DNA from: Marinibacterium profundimaris
Lineage (GTDB): Bacteria > Pseudomonadota > Alphaproteobacteria > Rhodobacterales > Rhodobacteraceae
Direction: 5' to 3'
NCBI RefSeq assembly: GCF_002210095.1
Contig: NZ_AQQR01000001.1
Span: forward strand, 682,001-746,000
DNA length: 64,000 nt
How positions within the stretch are numbered: position 1 is the stretch's first letter; every line of letters begins with the position of its first letter. Shown piece by piece: positions 17,906-26,914 of this stretch. The notes beneath the pieces were generated by a model. It was not told the origin of the DNA and searched no databases. It worked only from the letters and a program-made list of their open reading frames with translations. A program made the translations under genes and the position numbers.

Positions 17906-18454
17906 TCAGGTCACGGGATCCAGCGGGTTGGTCTTCATCTCGGCCGCGATCGCGTCGTCGACGGGGGTGTCGAAGCTCATCAGGATGTAGCCCAGCACGG
18001 AATAGAACCCGACCGTCGCGATCAGGTCGAAGACGCCCTTGCGCCCCAGCGCCGCCGCCAGCTCTGCATCCAGCTCGGGCGACAGACGCCTGTCGTCGAT
18101 CAGCGCATCCACGGCCCGCGCGATCAGCCCGTCCTCGCCCTCGGGCATGCCCCGCAAGGCGGCAATGCGGGCGTCCGGGAACCCCAGCTTGCGCGCGCGT
18201 GAGACATGGTGCGCCCATTCGTAATCCGAACCGAACCGGTGGGCCGTGCGCAGGATCACCACCTCGCTGCGGTCGGGGCCCAGGGCGCTGTTCTTCACCA
18301 CATGGGCGCGCAGCGGGGCCCAGGCGTTCAGCAGCCCGGGGTGATGCGCCATGACGCGATAGACGTTCAGCTGCCCGGCAAAGCCCTCGCGCAGCGCGCG
18401 CGCTGCCTCGGGCCAGTCGGCATCGGACAGGGGCTGGGGACGGTCTGTGGGCAT
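17906..18454 (-). CDS. Carboxymuconolactone decarboxylase/AhpD-like protein
   Basis: A 182-residue all-helical protein. The ATG at 18454 is preceded by AGGAGG; a 41-residue extension is rejected. It shows the CMD-domain pattern SEVVILRTAHRFGSDYEWAHH, but the CxxC thiol pair of AhpD peroxidase partners is absent at this site, so a redox role is unlikely. Members like this are usually annotated as carboxymuconolactone decarboxylase family proteins with unknown substrate. Confidence 0.82.
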   Translation of the reverse strand: MPTDRPQPLSDADWPEAARALREGFAGQLNVYRVMAHHPGLLNAWAPLRAHVVKNSALGPDRSEVVILRTAHRFGSDYEWAHHVSRARKLGFPDARIAALRGMPEGEDGLIARAVDALIDDRRLSPELDAELAAALGRKGVFDLIATVGFYSVLGYILMSFDTPVDDAIAAEMKTNPLDPVT

Positions 18455-18530
18455 GGCGGCCTCCTGGGGTCTTTTGCGGCAGAGGCTAGGCGCCCGGGAC
18501 GCGAGGCTCAAGCCCGGGTCGCGCCACCGG

Positions 18531-19448
18531 TCACAGACCGTCGAACGCCACCCAGAGCGCGGCATGGTCGCTGGCATGGGGCCGGTGCCAGCCGACGGGG
18601 CCGAGGCGCTCTGCCTTCACCGGCGTGATCTCGTGCCCCATGCCCTTGCGCAGCACCTGCGGGCGCGCGCGCGGAAAGCGGCGCGCCAGCGCGGGCGAGG
18701 CCAGCATCGCATCGGGGCGCGAGACGCGGCCCAGTTCCGGCGCGAAATAGGTCCAGCGCTCGCGCGGCGGTAGACGGGTCAGCAGATCCACGCTGAACGG
18801 GGCCAGCAAGGGCGCTATGGCGGCGGCCTCGCCCTCGGGGTCGGGTTCGTTGAGATCGCCCAGGATCAGCCAGTGGCCCTCTCCCCCGGGAAAGCGCCGC
18901 TCGATCAGCCGGCGCACCACCTGCGCCTCCTGCCGGCGCGTGGTCCAGGCGGCAACGGGGTCCGGCCAGGGCGCCTTGAAATGGCAGATCACCAGCGTCA
19001 GCCCCCCGGTTGTCACCAGCAGGCAATCGCGGCGCAGGGCGGGCGCGTCGGGCTTCTCTCCGCTCAGGTCGAGGTCGCGCAGGGTGACATCGGCATGGCT
19101 GTGCACCTCGTCCAGCGGCCGGCGTGACATCACCGCCACGTCAAGGCCGCGCCCGTCGTTGCCGGGCAGGCAGATGCGGTGCGGATAGGGGCGGACCCCG
19201 TCGGCCAGAAGATAGCGGTCGTGGAAATGGTCCAGCGTGTCCTGGTCGAACACCTCCTGCAGGGCCACCACGTCGGCGTCGATCTCGCGCAGCAGCACGG
19301 CGGCCAGGCGGCGATCCATGCGGTTGAGTTGCGCGGCCGCCGGCGCGTGATCCGACGCCTCGGGCCCGTCTTCGGCCCCGTCGAGGCGCGGCTGCCCGTC
19401 GGGATGGCGCAGGCGCATGTTCTGGATGTTGAACGTCGCGATCCGCAC
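18531..19448 (-). CDS. Endonuclease/exonuclease/phosphatase family hydrolase
   Basis: A 305-residue EEP-fold protein. I chose the GTG at 19448 because the fold starts at once with VRIATFNIQNM and a GGCAGGCG site precedes it; an extension to 19550 adds non-conserved residues. Other fold motifs are ALQEVFDQ (metal-binding Glu), LGDLNEPD and the C-terminal ASDHAALW with the catalytic Asp-His. Members cleave phosphodiesters of nucleic acids, phospholipids or signalling molecules. No signal peptide, so it is probably cytoplasmic. Substrate unknown. Confidence 0.82.
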   Translation of the reverse strand: MRIATFNIQNMRLRHPDGQPRLDGAEDGPEASDHAPAAAQLNRMDRRLAAVLLREIDADVVALQEVFDQDTLDHFHDRYLLADGVRPYPHRICLPGNDGRGLDVAVMSRRPLDEVHSHADVTLRDLDLSGEKPDAPALRRDCLLVTTGGLTLVICHFKAPWPDPVAAWTTRRQEAQVVRRLIERRFPGGEGHWLILGDLNEPDPEGEAAAIAPLLAPFSVDLLTRLPPRERWTYFAPELGRVSRPDAMLASPALARRFPRARPQVLRKGMGHEITPVKAERLGPVGWHRPHASDHAALWVAFDGL

Positions 19449-19770
19449 GCGCCTGCCTTTCGGGTCCTGGCGCCCCGGCCAGACCGGCGCGCCGCTTTGG
19501 GCGGACCGTATCAGGGGCGCCGCGCTTTGACACCCCGGCCGGGGAATCACCCGGTTGGGTCCGATTTGGGCAGGGGCCCGGGTCCTGGGCCGACTTCACA
19601 GCCCGTTCCCGCCGGGGAAACAAGTATCGAAGGAGAAATGTTCTCTGAAAAACAATCCCTTGCCGGTCTTCTTCGCGGCCGGCGGTCCGACCTGCTTGCA
19701 AAATTGAAGTAATACTAAATTATAGTATAGGTAACATTTTCATGGCGACATCACGACAGGCGGGGATGAC
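19449..19770. other. Intergenic region with the promoter of the Hyu block
   Basis: About 320 bp between divergent genes. The right half is much more AT-rich than its surroundings and contains the candidate promoter and operator listed separately. The left half carries the start region of the EEP hydrolase gene and no recognised gene. Confidence 0.5.
19696..19728 (+). promoter_or_regulatory. Candidate promoter and operator of the Hyu operon
   Basis: TTGCAA (19696-19701) and TATAGT (19721-19726) are plausible -35 and -10 boxes, though 19 bp apart. The 13-mer AAGTAATACTAAA (19707-19719) is repeated exactly, inverted, before the XRE-cupin regulator gene. ATACTA-AATTA-TAGTAT (19712-19728) is a perfect 6-bp dyad overlapping it and the -10 box. 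Binding here would block transcription. The operator role is inferred. Confidence 0.6.
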
Positions 19771-22700
19771 ATGGCGGGATACAGGGTTGGCATCGACATC
19801 GGCGGAACCTTCACCGATCTGTTCCTGAGCGCGCCGGAGACCGGCTTTTCCGCCCTGCACAAGACGCTGACCACGCCCGACGACCCCTCGCGCGGGGCTC
19901 TGGGCGGGTTGACCGATCTGCTGGACCGCGAAGGCCTGCAGATGTCCGACCTGGACGAGATCGTCCACGGCACCACGCTGGTCACCAATGCGGTGATCGA
20001 ACGCCACGGCGCCCGCGTCGGCCTTCTGACAACCACCGGGTTCCGCGACACGCTCGAGATCGGGAACGAGCAGCGCTACGACATCTACGACCTCGACCTC
20101 GCCTTTCCCGAGCCGCTGGTCAGCCGCGACCTGCGCCGGGAGGTGGCGGGCCGGATCGACGCGCTGGGACGCGAGGTGACGCCGCTGGACGAAGCCGGGC
20201 TGCGCGCCGAGCTGGACGCGCTGGTGGCCGAGGGCTGCGATGCGATCGCGATCTGCTTCGTGCATTCCTATCGCAACCCCGCGCACGAGCTGCGCGCGGC
20301 CGAGATCGTGAAGGCGGCCCATCCGGAGCTGGCCGTCTCCGTCTCCTCCGCCGTGGTGGGCGAGATTTCCGAATATCCGCGCTTCGTGACCACCTGCGCC
20401 AATGCCTTCGTGCAGCCGCTGATGGCGGAGTACCTCGCCCGGCTGGAACGTGTGCTGGCCGAGAAGGGCTTTGCCGGGGCGCTGCGGCTGATGACCTCCG
20501 CCGGGGGGCTGGTCCCGGTCGAGACGGCGCGCGCCCTGCCGATCCGGCTGCTTGAAAGCGGCCCCGCCGGCGGCGCGCTGGCCACGGCGTGGTTCGCGCG
20601 GGCGGCCGGGCTGTCGGACGTCCTCAGCTTCGACATGGGCGGGACCACGGCCAAGGCCTGCCTGATCGAGGGCGGCGCGCCGCATATCGCGCCGGTGCTG
20701 GAAGCGGGCCGCGAGCATCGGTTCAAGAACGGCTCCGGCCTGCCAGTGCGCGCGCCCACGGTGGACATGATCGAGATCGGCGCCGGCGGCGGATCCATCG
20801 CCGCCATCGACGCGGTCGGCCTGCTGAAGGTCGGGCCGCGCAGCGCCGGAGCGGCCCCCGGCCCCGCCTGCTACGGGCGCGGCGGCTTGGACCCCACGGT
20901 GACCGACGCCTCCGTCCTGCTGGGCTATTACGACCCCGACCGTTTTCTGGGCGGCAAGATGGCGCTGGACCGTCCGGCGGCCGAAGCCGCGATGGGCCGG
21001 ATCGCCGAACCGCTGGGCCTCAGCCCGGTCGAGGCGGCCTGGGGCATCCACCAGACGGTGGCGGAATCCATGGCCTCGGCGGCGCAGATCCACATGGTCG
21101 AGAAGGGCCGCGACCCGCGCCGCTATGCCATGATCGGCTTCGGCGGCGCCGGCCCGGCCTTTGCCGCCCGTGTCGCGCGGATCCTCGGCGTGGGCGAGGT
21201 CATCATCCCGCCCGCCTCCGGCGCGGCCTCGGCCCTTGGCTTCCTGTCGGCGCCCCTGGCGGTGGACCTGGTCCGGTCACGGCCCATGCAGATCGACGAG
21301 GCGCTTTCGGGCGGGATCGAGGCGCTGGCCGCCGAGATGCGCGCCGAAGCGATGGCGGAGCTGACGGCCGCCGGGGTTTCGGACACCGAGGCCAGCTTCG
21401 AGATCACGCTCGACATGCGGCTGAAGGGTCAGCTGCACGTGGTGGCGGTGCCCCTGCCCTCCGGCGTGCTGGATGCCTCGGCGGAGCCCACTCTGCGCGC
21501 CGGGTTCGAAACCGTCTATCTCGACCGCTATTCCCGCCGCCCGGCCGATGCGCCGCTCGAGGTCCTCTCGCTGCGGCTGCGCGCGCGCGGTCCGGCCCCG
21601 CGGCTGGCCGTGGGCAAGGCAGGCGACACGGCATCCACCGCCGCGCCCGCCACCCGCCAGGTCTGGACCGGCGACGTCTGGGAGACGGCGACGATCCACC
21701 TGCGCGCCGAGCTGGCCGTGGGACAGGAGATTGCCGGCCCCGCGATCATCGAAGAGCCGGAATCGACAACGCTGATCCCCAAGGGCGACCGCGCCGCGCT
21801 GGACGCGGCCGGCAACCTGCGCATCACCATCGGCCTCGACGCCGAGACGGACGTGAAGGTCACCGGCGACCTGCCGCTGGCCGAGGCCAGGGCCCGGCTG
21901 GAGGCCGATCCGATCGCGCTGGAGATCATGTGGGCCCGCCTGGTCACCGTGACCGAGGACATGTGGCAGACCGTCTGCCGCACGGCGTTTTCGCTGATCA
22001 TCTCGGAAAGCCAGGATTTCGGCTGCGCGCTTCTCGATCCGACGGGCGAGACCATCGCCCATTCGGCCCGCGTCATGCCGGTCTTCAACATCACCCTGCC
22101 TCGCGCGGTGCGCCATATCCTGAAGACCTACCCGGCCGAGCAGATGCAGGAGGGCGACGTCTATGTCACCAACGATCCCTGGGAATGCGCGGGCCACCTG
22201 TTCGACATCGCCGTGGTCACGCCGGTCTTCTCCGAGGGGCGCGTGGTGGCTCTGGCCGCCACGGTGGGCCACGTGGCCGACATCGGCGGACTGCGCAGCG
22301 GGCTGGCGGCCACAGAGGTCTTCGAGGAAGGGCTGCAGATCCCACCCATGCGCCTGCTGCGCGGCGGCGAGGAGAACGAGGACATTTTCCGCCTGATGTT
22401 CCACAACGTGCGCGAGCCGAACCAGGTGCTGGGCGACGTGCGGTCCCTGGTCACGGCCAATGCGCGGGGCGCGGCCCAGGTGCGGCGGTTCCTGTCGGAA
22501 TACGGGCTGCGCGACCTGCGCGGGCTGGCCGCCGTGCTGCAGGACAGATCCGAAACCGCGATGCGCGCCGCGATCACCGCCCTGCCCGACGGCACCTATC
22601 GCTCGACGGTGGAATTCAACCCGCTGGGCGAGCGGATGACGCTGCCGATGGCGCTGACCGTCTCGGGCGACAGGATCGAGGTGGATTTCGACGGCGCCCC

Positions 22701-23565
22701 CCCGCAGGTTCCCCGGGGCGGCATCAACTGCACCCTGAGCTACACCGAGGCGCATGCGACCTATCCGCTGAAATGCATGCTGACCCCGGGCGTGCGCGGC
22801 AACGCGGGCTGCTACCGCGCCTTCACGGTGAAGGCGCCCGAGGCATCGATCCTGAACTGCACCCACCCCGCCCCGGTCAGCTTGCGCACGCGGACCGGCT
22901 GGTATGCCTCGCCCAACATCTTCCGCGCCATGGCGGAAACCGTGCCCGGCGCGGTGCGGGCCTATTCGGGCCTGCCCAGCGTGCTGACCTTCTGGGGCAC
23001 GGATGCCGAGGGCAAACCCTATTCCGAGATGCTTCTGATGGGCGGCGGACAGGGCGCTGGCCAGGGGCTGGACGGACGCGGCGCGCTGCTGTGGCCGACC
23101 TCGGCGGCGTCGTCTTCGCTGGAGCTGCTGGAACAGCGGCTGCCGATCGTGGTGCAGGAGAAGGGCTTTGTCACCGACAGCGGCGGGCCCGGCGCGGCGC
23201 GCGGCGGGCCGGCGACGCGGATCCGTGTGCGGCGGCGCGACGCGGGCGGAGAGATGACCTGCCAGGTGGCGCCCGAGGGCGTGGACCTGCCCGTGAGCGG
23301 GCTGCATGGCGGCGCCGCGGGGCTGAGCGCGCGGGCGACGATCACCCGGGGCGGCACGGTCACCGACTGCGGCACCGGCGGGATCTTCCCGCTCGCCACC
23401 CTCGACGACGAGGTGGAGCTGATCCTGTCCGCCGGCAGCGGCTTTGGCCCGGCGCAGGAGCGCCCGGTCAGCCAGGTGGAGCGCGACCTGCGGCTTGGGC
23501 TAATCTCTCGCGAGGCGGCCGAGGCCACCTATGACCTGAGCGCGCGGAAAGAGAAAGCCGCCTGA
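19771..23565 (+). CDS. Fused hydantoinase A/B (5-oxoprolinase-type) amidohydrolase
   Basis: A 1264-residue cytoplasmic enzyme that joins both halves of the ATP-dependent hydantoinase/oxoprolinase system. Residues 1-690 are HyuA: phosphate-binding RVGIDIGGTFTDLFL near the N-terminus, HGTTLVTNAVIERHG, then a second ASKHA loop SFDMGGTTAKACLIEGG. From about residue 711 (DPIALEIMWARL) the HyuB domain runs to the end, including YVTNDPWECAGHLFDI. Family members open cyclic amides such as 5-oxoproline, hydantoins or N-methylhydantoin using ATP. The fused form resembles eukaryotic-type 5-oxoprolinase. Substrate is not fixed by sequence; separate hyuA and hyuB genes follow 1.2 kb later. Confidence 0.9.
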   Translation: MAGYRVGIDIGGTFTDLFLSAPETGFSALHKTLTTPDDPSRGALGGLTDLLDREGLQMSDLDEIVHGTTLVTNAVIERHGARVGLLTTTGFRDTLEIGNEQRYDIYDLDLAFPEPLVSRDLRREVAGRIDALGREVTPLDEAGLRAELDALVAEGCDAIAICFVHSYRNPAHELRAAEIVKAAHPELAVSVSSAVVGEISEYPRFVTTCANAFVQPLMAEYLARLERVLAEKGFAGALRLMTSAGGLVPVETARALPIRLLESGPAGGALATAWFARAAGLSDVLSFDMGGTTAKACLIEGGAPHIAPVLEAGREHRFKNGSGLPVRAPTVDMIEIGAGGGSIAAIDAVGLLKVGPRSAGAAPGPACYGRGGLDPTVTDASVLLGYYDPDRFLGGKMALDRPAAEAAMGRIAEPLGLSPVEAAWGIHQTVAESMASAAQIHMVEKGRDPRRYAMIGFGGAGPAFAARVARILGVGEVIIPPASGAASALGFLSAPLAVDLVRSRPMQIDEALSGGIEALAAEMRAEAMAELTAAGVSDTEASFEITLDMRLKGQLHVVAVPLPSGVLDASAEPTLRAGFETVYLDRYSRRPADAPLEVLSLRLRARGPAPRLAVGKAGDTASTAAPATRQVWTGDVWETATIHLRAELAVGQEIAGPAIIEEPESTTLIPKGDRAALDAAGNLRITIGLDAETDVKVTGDLPLAEARARLEADPIALEIMWARLVTVTEDMWQTVCRTAFSLIISESQDFGCALLDPTGETIAHSARVMPVFNITLPRAVRHILKTYPAEQMQEGDVYVTNDPWECAGHLFDIAVVTPVFSEGRVVALAATVGHVADIGGLRSGLAATEVFEEGLQIPPMRLLRGGEENEDIFRLMFHNVREPNQVLGDVRSLVTANARGAAQVRRFLSEYGLRDLRGLAAVLQDRSETAMRAAITALPDGTYRSTVEFNPLGERMTLPMALTVSGDRIEVDFDGAPPQVPRGGINCTLSYTEAHATYPLKCMLTPGVRGNAGCYRAFTVKAPEASILNCTHPAPVSLRTRTGWYASPNIFRAMAETVPGAVRAYSGLPSVLTFWGTDAEGKPYSEMLLMGGGQGAGQGLDGRGALLWPTSAASSSLELLEQRLPIVVQEKGFVTDSGGPGAARGGPATRIRVRRRDAGGEMTCQVAPEGVDLPVSGLHGGAAGLSARATITRGGTVTDCGTGGIFPLATLDDEVELILSAGSGFGPAQERPVSQVERDLRLGLISREAAEATYDLSARKEKAA

Positions 23566-23580
23566 GGGCGTGGCCCCCCC

Positions 23581-23623
23581 TTGACCTCACCGGGCGATAT
23601 GGGTCAGAATTTTAGTATTACTT
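23581..23623 (+). promoter_or_regulatory. Candidate promoter and operator of the XRE-cupin regulator gene
   Basis: TTGACC (23581-23586) and CAGAAT (23605-23610), 18 bp apart, could form a promoter. Immediately downstream TTTAGTATTACTT (23611-23623) is the exact reverse complement of the 13-mer in the Hyu promoter at 19707-19719. It ends 20 bp before the regulator's GTG start, a position suited to autoregulation. Confidence 0.6.
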
Positions 23624-23643
23624 AAAAACAGACGGAAGCAGAC

Positions 23644-24321
23644 GTGGCAGGCGAACCGAAATCAGACACAGGCCCTGGCGACGGCAAGCCCGCCATCGGG
23701 GCCAAGCTGCGCGCCCGTCGGCGGGCGCTGAAGCTGACCCTGCAGGAGGTGGCCGAGCGCGCCGGCCTGTCCACCGGCTTCATGAGCCAGGCGGAACGCG
23801 ATATCGCGGTGCCCTCGCTGACCTCGCTGCACAGGATCTGCGCGGTTCTCGGGATCGCGGTGCAGGACGTGCTGCCCGGCACTGGCCCCGCGCCCGAGGC
23901 CACGCGCCGCGACGCGCGGCCGAAGCTGTCGCTCCGTCAGGACAGCGACCCGGCCCTGGCCTACGAGCGGATCTCGACCACCTTCCCCGGCTCGGTGCTC
24001 AACAGCGTCATCATGCGCGAGGCGCCGGGCTACCGGAGCGAGCCGCAAAGCCACGAGGGCGAGGAGATCTTCTTCGTGCTCGACGGCGCCCTGACCGTGG
24101 AACTGGAAGGCGAACGGTTCGAGCTGGAGGCCGGCGACAGCCTGCATTTCTCATCGCGGCGGCTGCATTCCACCTGGAACCACACCGACAGAGAAACGGC
24201 GATCCTGCACGTCTGCACGATGGATGTCTTCGGCGACCGGATCGCTGCCGCCGAAGACATCCCCGGCAGCCATGCCGGACATGAAACAGCCCTGATGAAA
24301 GCCGCCGAGGAAGAGCAATGA
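23644..24321 (+). CDS. XRE family regulator with cupin sensor domain
   Basis: A 225-residue regulator starting at GTG 23644. Residues 18-75 form the XRE helix-turn-helix (LRARRRALKLTLQEVAERAGLSTGFMSQAE). The C-terminal cupin barrel contains SHEGEEIFFVLDGALTVELEG and a later H-rich strand (FSSRRLHSTWNH). This architecture commonly controls amino-acid or polyamine catabolism, with the cupin binding the inducer. An exact 13-bp repeat lies before this gene and before the fused Hyu gene, so it probably regulates the whole block. Its stop overlaps the GAF gene start (ATGA). Confidence 0.92.
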   Translation: MAGEPKSDTGPGDGKPAIGAKLRARRRALKLTLQEVAERAGLSTGFMSQAERDIAVPSLTSLHRICAVLGIAVQDVLPGTGPAPEATRRDARPKLSLRQDSDPALAYERISTTFPGSVLNSVIMREAPGYRSEPQSHEGEEIFFVLDGALTVELEGERFELEAGDSLHFSSRRLHSTWNHTDRETAILHVCTMDVFGDRIAAAEDIPGSHAGHETALMKAAEEEQ

Positions 24322-24812
24322 CCGCCTGGACCACCTTTGCCAAAGCCGCCGCCGGCGACGATCTGAACGCCATGTTCGCAGCCCTGTGCGAGCTGACGCA
24401 GCAAGAGATCGGCGCCAAGCTCTTCACCGTGATGACCTTCGACCCCGAAACCCGGCTGGCCAGCCGGCGCTGGTCGAACATGCCGGTGGAATATCCGCCC
24501 GGCGGCACCAAGCCGATGCAGCCCACCGACTGGGGCGCGCGGGTGCTGGACCGGCACGAGCCCTTCGTCGCCCACGTTCCGGACGATTTCCGCGACTATT
24601 TCCCGGACCACGAGCTGATCGTCAGCCTGGGCTGCGAAAGCTGCCTGAACCTGCCCGTCGTCTTCGGCGGCGAGGTGCTGGGAACGCTCAACTGTCTCGA
24701 TCTCGCGCATCACTACACGCCCGATCGCGTCGCTCACGCCGCACGGCTGGTCGCGCCGGGCGCGCTGTGCCTGCTGATGGAACGCAAACTCGCCCATGGA
24801 GGAGAGGCCTGA
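24318..24812 (+). CDS. GAF domain protein
   Basis: A 164-residue single-domain protein. The GAF fold is supported by FTVMTFDPETRLASRRWSNMP, the DWGARVLDRHEPF segment and SLGCESCLNLPVVFGGEVLGTLNCLD. It has no output domain. The two nearby cysteines (CESC) could sense redox state or bind a ligand. It overlaps both neighbours by a few bases, so it is made together with the regulator and HyuA. A role as small-molecule sensor, or as a partner of the Hyu enzyme, is inferred. Confidence 0.82.
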   Translation: MTAWTTFAKAAAGDDLNAMFAALCELTQQEIGAKLFTVMTFDPETRLASRRWSNMPVEYPPGGTKPMQPTDWGARVLDRHEPFVAHVPDDFRDYFPDHELIVSLGCESCLNLPVVFGGEVLGTLNCLDLAHHYTPDRVAHAARLVAPGALCLLMERKLAHGGEA

Positions 24813-26914
24813 TGTCCCGCAAAACCACCCGCGTCGCCACCGATGTCGGAGGCACCTTCACTGACATGGTCTGCTTCGAGACCGATCTCGACACCGGCGA
24901 AAGCCGCATCACCACCGCCAAGTCGGACACGACGCCGCCCAATTTCGAACAGGGCGTGCTGAACGTGATGAAAAAGGGCGGCGTCGATCCGGCGGCGGTC
25001 GATTTCATGGCCCATGGCACCACGGTCGTCATCAACGCCCTGACCGAACGCAAGGGCGTGAAGGTCGGGCTGATCACCACGGAGGGCTTCCGCGACACGC
25101 TGGAAATCGCGCGCGGCAATCGCCCCGATTTCTTCAATCTGCATTACGAAAAGCCCCGCCCCTTCGTCCCCCGCTACCTGCGCCAGGAGGTCCCGGGCCG
25201 GATCAGTTACATGGGCGAGGAAACGCAGCCGCTGGACCTGTCGGGGCTGAACCAGATCCTCGCGGACTTCAAGGCCGATGGCGTCGAGGCCGTGGCCGTC
25301 TCGCTGCTGCATTCCTATGCCAACCCGGCCCATGAAGAGGCGGTGCTGGCCGAGATCCGCAGCCTCTGGCCCGAGGTCTCGGCCGTGGGGTCGCACCAGA
25401 TCAGCCGCGAATGGCGCGAATATGAACGCGGCAATTCCGCCGTGCTGTCGGCCTATGTGCAGCCTGTCGCCGAACGTTACCTGCGCCGGCTGGAGAGCGG
25501 GCTGACCGAGGGCGGCTTCGACGGCCAGCTTTACGTGATGCAGTCGAACTGCGGCGTCGACACGCTGGACGCCACCTCGCGCATCCCGATCACCATGGTC
25601 GAAAGCGGCCCGGCCTCGGGCTTCTGGGGCGCGGCCGAACTGGGCAAGCTGATCGGAGAGCCGAACGTGCTGGCGCTCGACATCGGCGGGACCACTGCGA
25701 AATGCTCGCTGATCGAGGATGGCGAGGTCAAGATCATGACCGACTACTGGATCGAGCGGGACCGGACCTCGGCCGGGTATCCGATCATGGTGCCGGTCGT
25801 GGACCTGGTCGAGATCGGCAACGGCGGCGGCTCCATCGCCTGGGTCGACGATTTCGGCAAGCTGCACGTGGGCCCGCAATCGGCTGGCGCCATGCCGGGG
25901 CCGGCAGCCTACGGCAAGGGCGGGACGCAGGCCACCACCACGGATGCCAACCTCTGGCTGGGCCGGATCAACCGCGACTATTTCTGCGGCGGATCGGTCG
26001 AGGCCGACATGGAGGCCGCGGGCGCGGCACTTCAGAACGTCGCCGACAACCTCGGCGTCGACCGGGACCAGGCGGCGCAGGGCATCGTCCGGATCGCCAA
26101 CAACAACATGGTCAACGCGCTGAAGCTTGTTTCGCTCAACCGCGGCCATGACCCGCGCGACTTCGTGCTGGTCGCGTTCGGCGGCGGCGGCGCGATGCAT
26201 GCCGTGGCTCTGGCGCAGGAGCTGGGCGTGAAGAAGGTGGTCATCCCCACCGGCGCCTCGGTCTTCTCGGCCTGGGGCATGATGATGTCGGACCTGCGGC
26301 GTGATTACTTCCTGACCGCGCTGGCCGACATGGGCGACGGCGCGGCCGAAGGGCTGGAGGCGCGCTTTGCCGCCACCGAGGCCCAGGCGCGCGAGCAGTT
26401 CGCCGCCGAGGGCGTGGCGGCCGACAAGGTCGCGATGAAGCGCTTCGGCAAGTTCCGTTACCAGAACCAGGAACACACCGTCGAAGTCCCGATCGAGGGC
26501 GCGGTCACCGAGGACAAGCTGGCGCGGATCGCCGCCGATTTCCACGAGGCCTACGAGAAAGAATACACCTACCGCCTGGACGCCCCGGTCGAGATGGTCG
26601 GCATCCATGTCATCGCCTCGGCCGAGGTCGGCAAGCTGAAACCGGTGGAACGCGAGCTGACCGATGCGCCGGCCAGCGAAGCCTCGAAAGGCCGCCGCCG
26701 CGTGGATTACGCGATGGACGGCACCCACGAGGCCGACATCTACGACGGCGAAAAGCTTCTGCCGGGTATGCGTTTCGACGGCCCCGCCATCGTCGAGGAC
26801 CCGGGCACCACGATCGTCATCCACCCCGGCAACCGGGTCGAGGTGGACCGCTGGGGCAACCTGCACGTGCTGCTGACCGTCCCGGCCGAGACCCCCGAGA
26901 TGGAGGCCGTCTGA
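24812..26914 (+). CDS. hyuA: Hydantoinase/oxoprolinase subunit A
   Basis: A 700-residue HyuA. The ATG at 24812 overlaps the GAF stop; longer readings run inside the GAF gene. It has the first phosphate loop RVATDVGGTFTDM (7-19), HGTTVVINALTERKG and the second loop LDIGGTTAKCSLIEDG, which together bind ATP in the ASKHA fold. With HyuB encoded next (overlap of one base) it would form the ATP-dependent amidohydrolase that opens a cyclic amide. It is a paralogue of the N-terminal half of the fused protein upstream. Confidence 0.92.
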   Translation: MSRKTTRVATDVGGTFTDMVCFETDLDTGESRITTAKSDTTPPNFEQGVLNVMKKGGVDPAAVDFMAHGTTVVINALTERKGVKVGLITTEGFRDTLEIARGNRPDFFNLHYEKPRPFVPRYLRQEVPGRISYMGEETQPLDLSGLNQILADFKADGVEAVAVSLLHSYANPAHEEAVLAEIRSLWPEVSAVGSHQISREWREYERGNSAVLSAYVQPVAERYLRRLESGLTEGGFDGQLYVMQSNCGVDTLDATSRIPITMVESGPASGFWGAAELGKLIGEPNVLALDIGGTTAKCSLIEDGEVKIMTDYWIERDRTSAGYPIMVPVVDLVEIGNGGGSIAWVDDFGKLHVGPQSAGAMPGPAAYGKGGTQATTTDANLWLGRINRDYFCGGSVEADMEAAGAALQNVADNLGVDRDQAAQGIVRIANNNMVNALKLVSLNRGHDPRDFVLVAFGGGGAMHAVALAQELGVKKVVIPTGASVFSAWGMMMSDLRRDYFLTALADMGDGAAEGLEARFAATEAQAREQFAAEGVAADKVAMKRFGKFRYQNQEHTVEVPIEGAVTEDKLARIAADFHEAYEKEYTYRLDAPVEMVGIHVIASAEVGKLKPVERELTDAPASEASKGRRRVDYAMDGTHEADIYDGEKLLPGMRFDGPAIVEDPGTTIVIHPGNRVEVDRWGNLHVLLTVPAETPEMEAV

